33,029 bases of DNA from an uncultured Collinsella sp. (GTDB lineage: Bacteria; Actinomycetota; Coriobacteriia; Coriobacteriales; Coriobacteriaceae), in contig CAAETD010000002.1 of the NCBI GenBank assembly GCA_900758885.1, positions 1 through 33,029 of the forward strand, written 5' to 3'. Position numbers and translations under genes: made by a program. Each line of letters begins with the position of its first letter. The stretch's first letter is position 1. This document shows, piece after piece, positions 30,625-33,029 of the stretch. The notes under the pieces are model-generated. The model saw only the letters and a program-made list of their open reading frames with translations, searched no databases and was not told where the DNA came from.

Positions 30625-31209
30625 TTACTCGTCAAGTGTTTCGATGCGGGGCTTGATGATGCCATATCCACCATTCTTACGGTGATACACCACATTGATG
30701 AGACCGGTCGTCGCGTTCTCGAACACGTAGAAGTCGTGGCCCAGCAAATCGGTCTGCACCAGCGCCTGCTCCTCGGTCATCGGGGTGACATCGATGACCT
30801 TCTCGCGGACGAGCAGGTCGTCGTCCTCCTCGGGCAGCAGCAGGTCGGCCAGATCCTCAACGCGCTCGACCGGCGCGACATCCGCGGCACTGGCACCACC
30901 CTGGCGGTTGTCCACGACCTTGGTCTTGAACTTGCGCAGCTGGCGGGTGACCTTATCGGCGGAGAGGTCGATGGCAGCATACATATCTGCGCCGTGCTCG
31001 GCAACGCGAATCACCGAACCGCGGGCACGAGCCGTGACCTCGACGATTGCCGGGTTGGGGTTCGAGGGGTTCTTCTCATAACGAAGCACGACGTCGACTG
31101 TCATGGGCTCGATGTCGAAAACCTTGAGCGCCTCGCCGATTTTCTCATCCACATGCGCACGCAGAGCATCGGTTACCGTCGTCTTGCGTCCAGAAACCTT
31201 GATATCCAT
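30625..31209 (-). CDS. hpf: Ribosome hibernation-promoting factor, long form (HPF)
   Basis: A 194-residue ribosome-associated protein. The N-terminal S30AE domain (about 1-100: MDIKVSGRKTTVTDALRAHVDEKIGEALKVFD ... YAAIDLSADKVTRQLRKFKTK) would sit in the decoding region of the small subunit. A flexible linker (about 100-130) leads to the C-terminal dimerisation domain (about 135-194: VIDVTPMTEEQALVQTDLLGHDFYVFENATTGLINVVYHRKNGGYGIIKP), which joins two 70S ribosomes into inactive 100S particles. This two-domain layout defines the long form. GGAG lies 8 bases before the ATG at 31209; the frame runs to 31269 without support. Confidence 0.95.
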   Translation of the reverse strand: MDIKVSGRKTTVTDALRAHVDEKIGEALKVFDIEPMTVDVVLRYEKNPSNPNPAIVEVTARARGSVIRVAEHGADMYAAIDLSADKVTRQLRKFKTKVVDNRQGGASAADVAPVERVEDLADLLLPEEDDDLLVREKVIDVTPMTEEQALVQTDLLGHDFYVFENATTGLINVVYHRKNGGYGIIKPRIETLDE

Positions 31210-31526
31210 ACGTGGCTCCAATCTGCCTCGGGGACTTACTGTACTGGCTATGTACCCATTGCCGTGCATTTAATCACGCGATTTCCCAAAGACCCGAATA
31301 ACGACTGCTTGATACCGCATACCGAAGTCTCGCACTTTTCCGTGGCAAAGTGCGCTATAGGAAGGCGTCGGCAAAGCTAGTTTTTCTCCTGGAAATCAGC
31401 TTTTACCTGCCGTTTTTACCAAAATAGAAAAGCCGGGCTCCCCTATTAGGGAGACCCGGCTATGCGTGTTGAAACCGTGAAGAAGTGCCTCGTTCAATGT
31501 ATGGCAGGCGCCACCCCTACCAATAA
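31210..31526. other. Intergenic region before hpf
   Basis: This 317-base gap has no credible gene. It holds the hpf leader, a hairpin GCACTTT (31332-31338) / AAAGTGC (31347-31353) that may act in the hpf promoter or leader, and the terminator of the lipoprotein gene at 31427-31461. No clear -35/-10 pair was found. Confidence 0.4.
31427..31461 (-). terminator. Terminator of the solute-binding lipoprotein gene
   Basis: AGCCGGG-TCCC pairs with GGGA-CCCGGCT around CTATTA. On the minus strand it is followed by TTTTCTATTTT. It lies 66 bases after the stop codon. Confidence 0.85.
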
Positions 31527-32519
31527 CTAGCTATTGAGCTTGTTGATGTCATCGTCGGTGATGGTGCCCTCCTGGCTAGACGACGGGCTGTCGCCGTTGT
31601 TATCAGAGGCGTCGTCATCGGAGGACTCGGTCTCGTTGGACGTGGAGTCGGATGCCTGCACATTGGCCCCCGAAACGGTCTTGGCGGTAAGGTCATAGGG
31701 CATCTGTCCGTACCAGACGCAGTGGACTGCCTCGAGCGTGCCATCGACCGTGATGCCATCGAGGGCATCGCTCGCGGCACGGCACAGCTCATCGTTAGAG
31801 CTTAGGCCTGCGACGCCAAGCGTGGAGGGCGCCTCGAGCGTACCGACATAGGAGATCTGGCTCATCAGACGCGCGAGGTAGCCACCAGCCGTGGAATCAC
31901 AGATCACGTAATCGACCTCGCCCGACTCGAGCGCCTCAAAGCACTCGTTGATGTTGGAGTAGGTCTTTTGATTGGCGGTGATGCTCTGCTTAGCAAGCGC
32001 CTCCTGCGAGGCCGAGGACATTTGGACACCCAGATTAGACGCGTTAAGGGTATCGGTGGAAACGCTTAGCGACCCACCATCGCTAGTTTTACCGAACACG
32101 GAAGTGGCATCGTACAGGCAGGTGCCGAGCGAGCTAATGTCCCCGTCCGTGGAGTTAATCTCGCCGATAAAGATATCGGCCTTTTTGTCGCCGAGCGCGG
32201 AATCTGCCGAAGACGCATCGACAAAGGCGACCTTAAGGCCCATGCGGCTTGCGAGGGCGCGGGCGGCGTCAACCGCATACCCCGTGAGCTCGCCGTCGGC
32301 GTCCTGCATGGCCTGCGGCGCATCGGAAGTATCGAGGGCGACCGTCAGGGTTCCGGAAGTGACCAGGGCATCGTCCGACACCGCCGGCGTGACGGTCTCG
32401 TACTCGATCTGGTCGATCGTGGGAGTCGTGAACGTAGACAGCGGGTTGAACGCGCATCCGCTCAGGCCCAAAACGGCGATGACCGCTGCGGTCCCAGCAC
32501 CTAACCGAGCCGCGTGCAT
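31527..32519 (-). CDS. Lipoprotein of the family-3 solute-binding type
   Basis: A 330-residue predicted lipoprotein. The signal peptide MHAARLGAGTAAVIAVLGLSGC ends in the lipobox LSGC with Cys22. The mature part resembles a type-3 extracellular solute-binding protein: LTVALDTSDAPQAMQDADGELTGYAVDAARALASRMGLKVAFVDAS, DIFIGEI, a second lobe with INECFEALESGEVDYVICDSTAGGYLAR, and ALDGITVDGTLEAVHCVWYG. The last 45 residues are Ser/Asp/Asn/Glu-rich and low in complexity. The usual ligand is an amino acid; no ABC permease is next to it. The start at 32519 follows GAGGGG; an ATG at 32537 is possible, and the frame stays open to 33002, giving an unlikely 160-residue extension before the signal peptide. 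Confidence 0.82.
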   Translation of the reverse strand: MHAARLGAGTAAVIAVLGLSGCAFNPLSTFTTPTIDQIEYETVTPAVSDDALVTSGTLTVALDTSDAPQAMQDADGELTGYAVDAARALASRMGLKVAFVDASSADSALGDKKADIFIGEINSTDGDISSLGTCLYDATSVFGKTSDGGSLSVSTDTLNASNLGVQMSSASQEALAKQSITANQKTYSNINECFEALESGEVDYVICDSTAGGYLARLMSQISYVGTLEAPSTLGVAGLSSNDELCRAASDALDGITVDGTLEAVHCVWYGQMPYDLTAKTVSGANVQASDSTSNETESSDDDASDNNGDSPSSSQEGTITDDDINKLNS

Positions 32520-33029
32520 CAAGCTGCCCCTCACCATGTCCACTACCCTGCCTTCTGTGTCGTATACAATCCGTGCGTTGCGCGGAATATCAGGTTGTTC
32601 CCACCAGCTGACCTGGTATTTGACCCCACACTTGCGCACCGGGGTGTTTGCTCGGGAGGCCGCAGCCACCTTCACGACTGGCCCGCTCGCCCGCGAGGCG
32701 GTATTGCCCCAAAGAAAGTAGAACGGACGGTGCGGCTTACATCTAGGACGCGCCATGATCGCGCCGCGCGCACGCGGTCGCTTACGTGGATCCCTTTGAC
32801 CGCGTCTGTCTTGGACTAGGACGGGCATTTCGTCCGTCCGCAACCACAGCCTGGCAGGAACGTAGCGCATTATAGCTAAGTTCAAGCTAAAGTTTAAGGT
32901 TAGGGGCGTCATTCGCATCGCGAGTACAGATTTCGCAGGTCGGGGCGGATCATTCGTGCCCCCATGAAGCCCGGAGCTCCCCCACGGGGAGCTCCGGGGC
33001 ACCCGTCTCAGGGTGCCGTGGGCAAAAAA
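32520..33029. other. Leader and upstream region of the lipoprotein gene
   Basis: No gene is supported in this 510-base stretch. On the minus strand TATAAT (32869-32874) lies 18 bases after TTAAAC (32893-32898) and is the best promoter candidate, giving a leader of about 340 bases before the ATG. At the window edge are two strong hairpins, CCGGAGCTCCCC (32971-32982) / GGGGAGCTCCGG (32986-32997) and GGCACCC (32998-33004) / GGGTGCC (33011-33017), which could belong to a gene outside the window. Confidence 0.4.

Noticed and set aside
32514..32819. 101-codon plus-strand frame upstream of the lipoprotein
   Set aside because: It has no ribosome site or recognised domain and overlaps the leader antisense; its composition is that of random high-G+C sequence.

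Overview
The window looks like chromosomal DNA of a gut coriobacterium of the Collinsella type. This is inferred from the high G+C coding sequence with strong third-position bias, the dense sugar phosphotransferase (PTS) and LacI/DeoR/GntR regulator content, and several families of small inverted repeats between genes. The species is not proven from this sequence.

Positions 1-18900 are a lactose / galactose-6-phosphate utilisation region. On the minus strand are the tagatose-6-phosphate genes lacA, lacB, a lacX-type mutarotase-like gene and lacC, then an unrelated membrane protein gene, the EIIA gene lacF and a LacI-type regulator. On the plus strand there are two consecutive lacE-lacG modules (EIICB plus 6-phospho-beta-galactosidase), each preceded by its own divergent LacI-family regulator and its own operator-like palindromes, and each ended by a strong terminator followed by a tandem pair of hairpin repeats. 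A Fic-domain protein gene with a striking promoter palindrome, a DeoR/LacR-type repressor and galM (mutarotase) follow. The expected flow is: lactose is taken up and phosphorylated by LacF/LacE, cleaved by LacG, and galactose-6-phosphate is isomerised by LacAB and phosphorylated by LacC. The aldolase LacD is not in the window, and only one EIIA gene serves two EIICB proteins.

Positions 18950-24930 hold a large inverted-repeat element, an orphan mannose-family EIIB protein whose phosphorylation-site histidine is a tyrosine, a tRNA-Thr(CGT), and an amino-sugar group (YhcH-family protein, nagA, a GntR/UTRA regulator, and a NagE-like PTS EIICB) with TGGT-N4-ACCA dyads in front of the regulator and the transporter.

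Positions 24960-33029 are mostly minus-strand housekeeping and conserved genes: a membrane-anchored SurA-like protein, an isocitrate/isopropylmalate dehydrogenase-family enzyme, a HEAT-like protein, a small membrane protein, a 3-hydroxyisobutyrate dehydrogenase-family enzyme with a His/Cys-rich tail, DegV, the long ribosome hibernation factor HPF, and a lipoprotein of the family-3 solute-binding type.

The most interesting signals are regulatory or structural: a shared ACCGTTYACSG motif in front of five sugar operons, a TGAACA-N4-CGAACA repeat shared by lacA and lacF, four covarying hairpins with an invariant 25-nt loop, and several nested palindromes. All calls are from reading the sequence; no database search was run.
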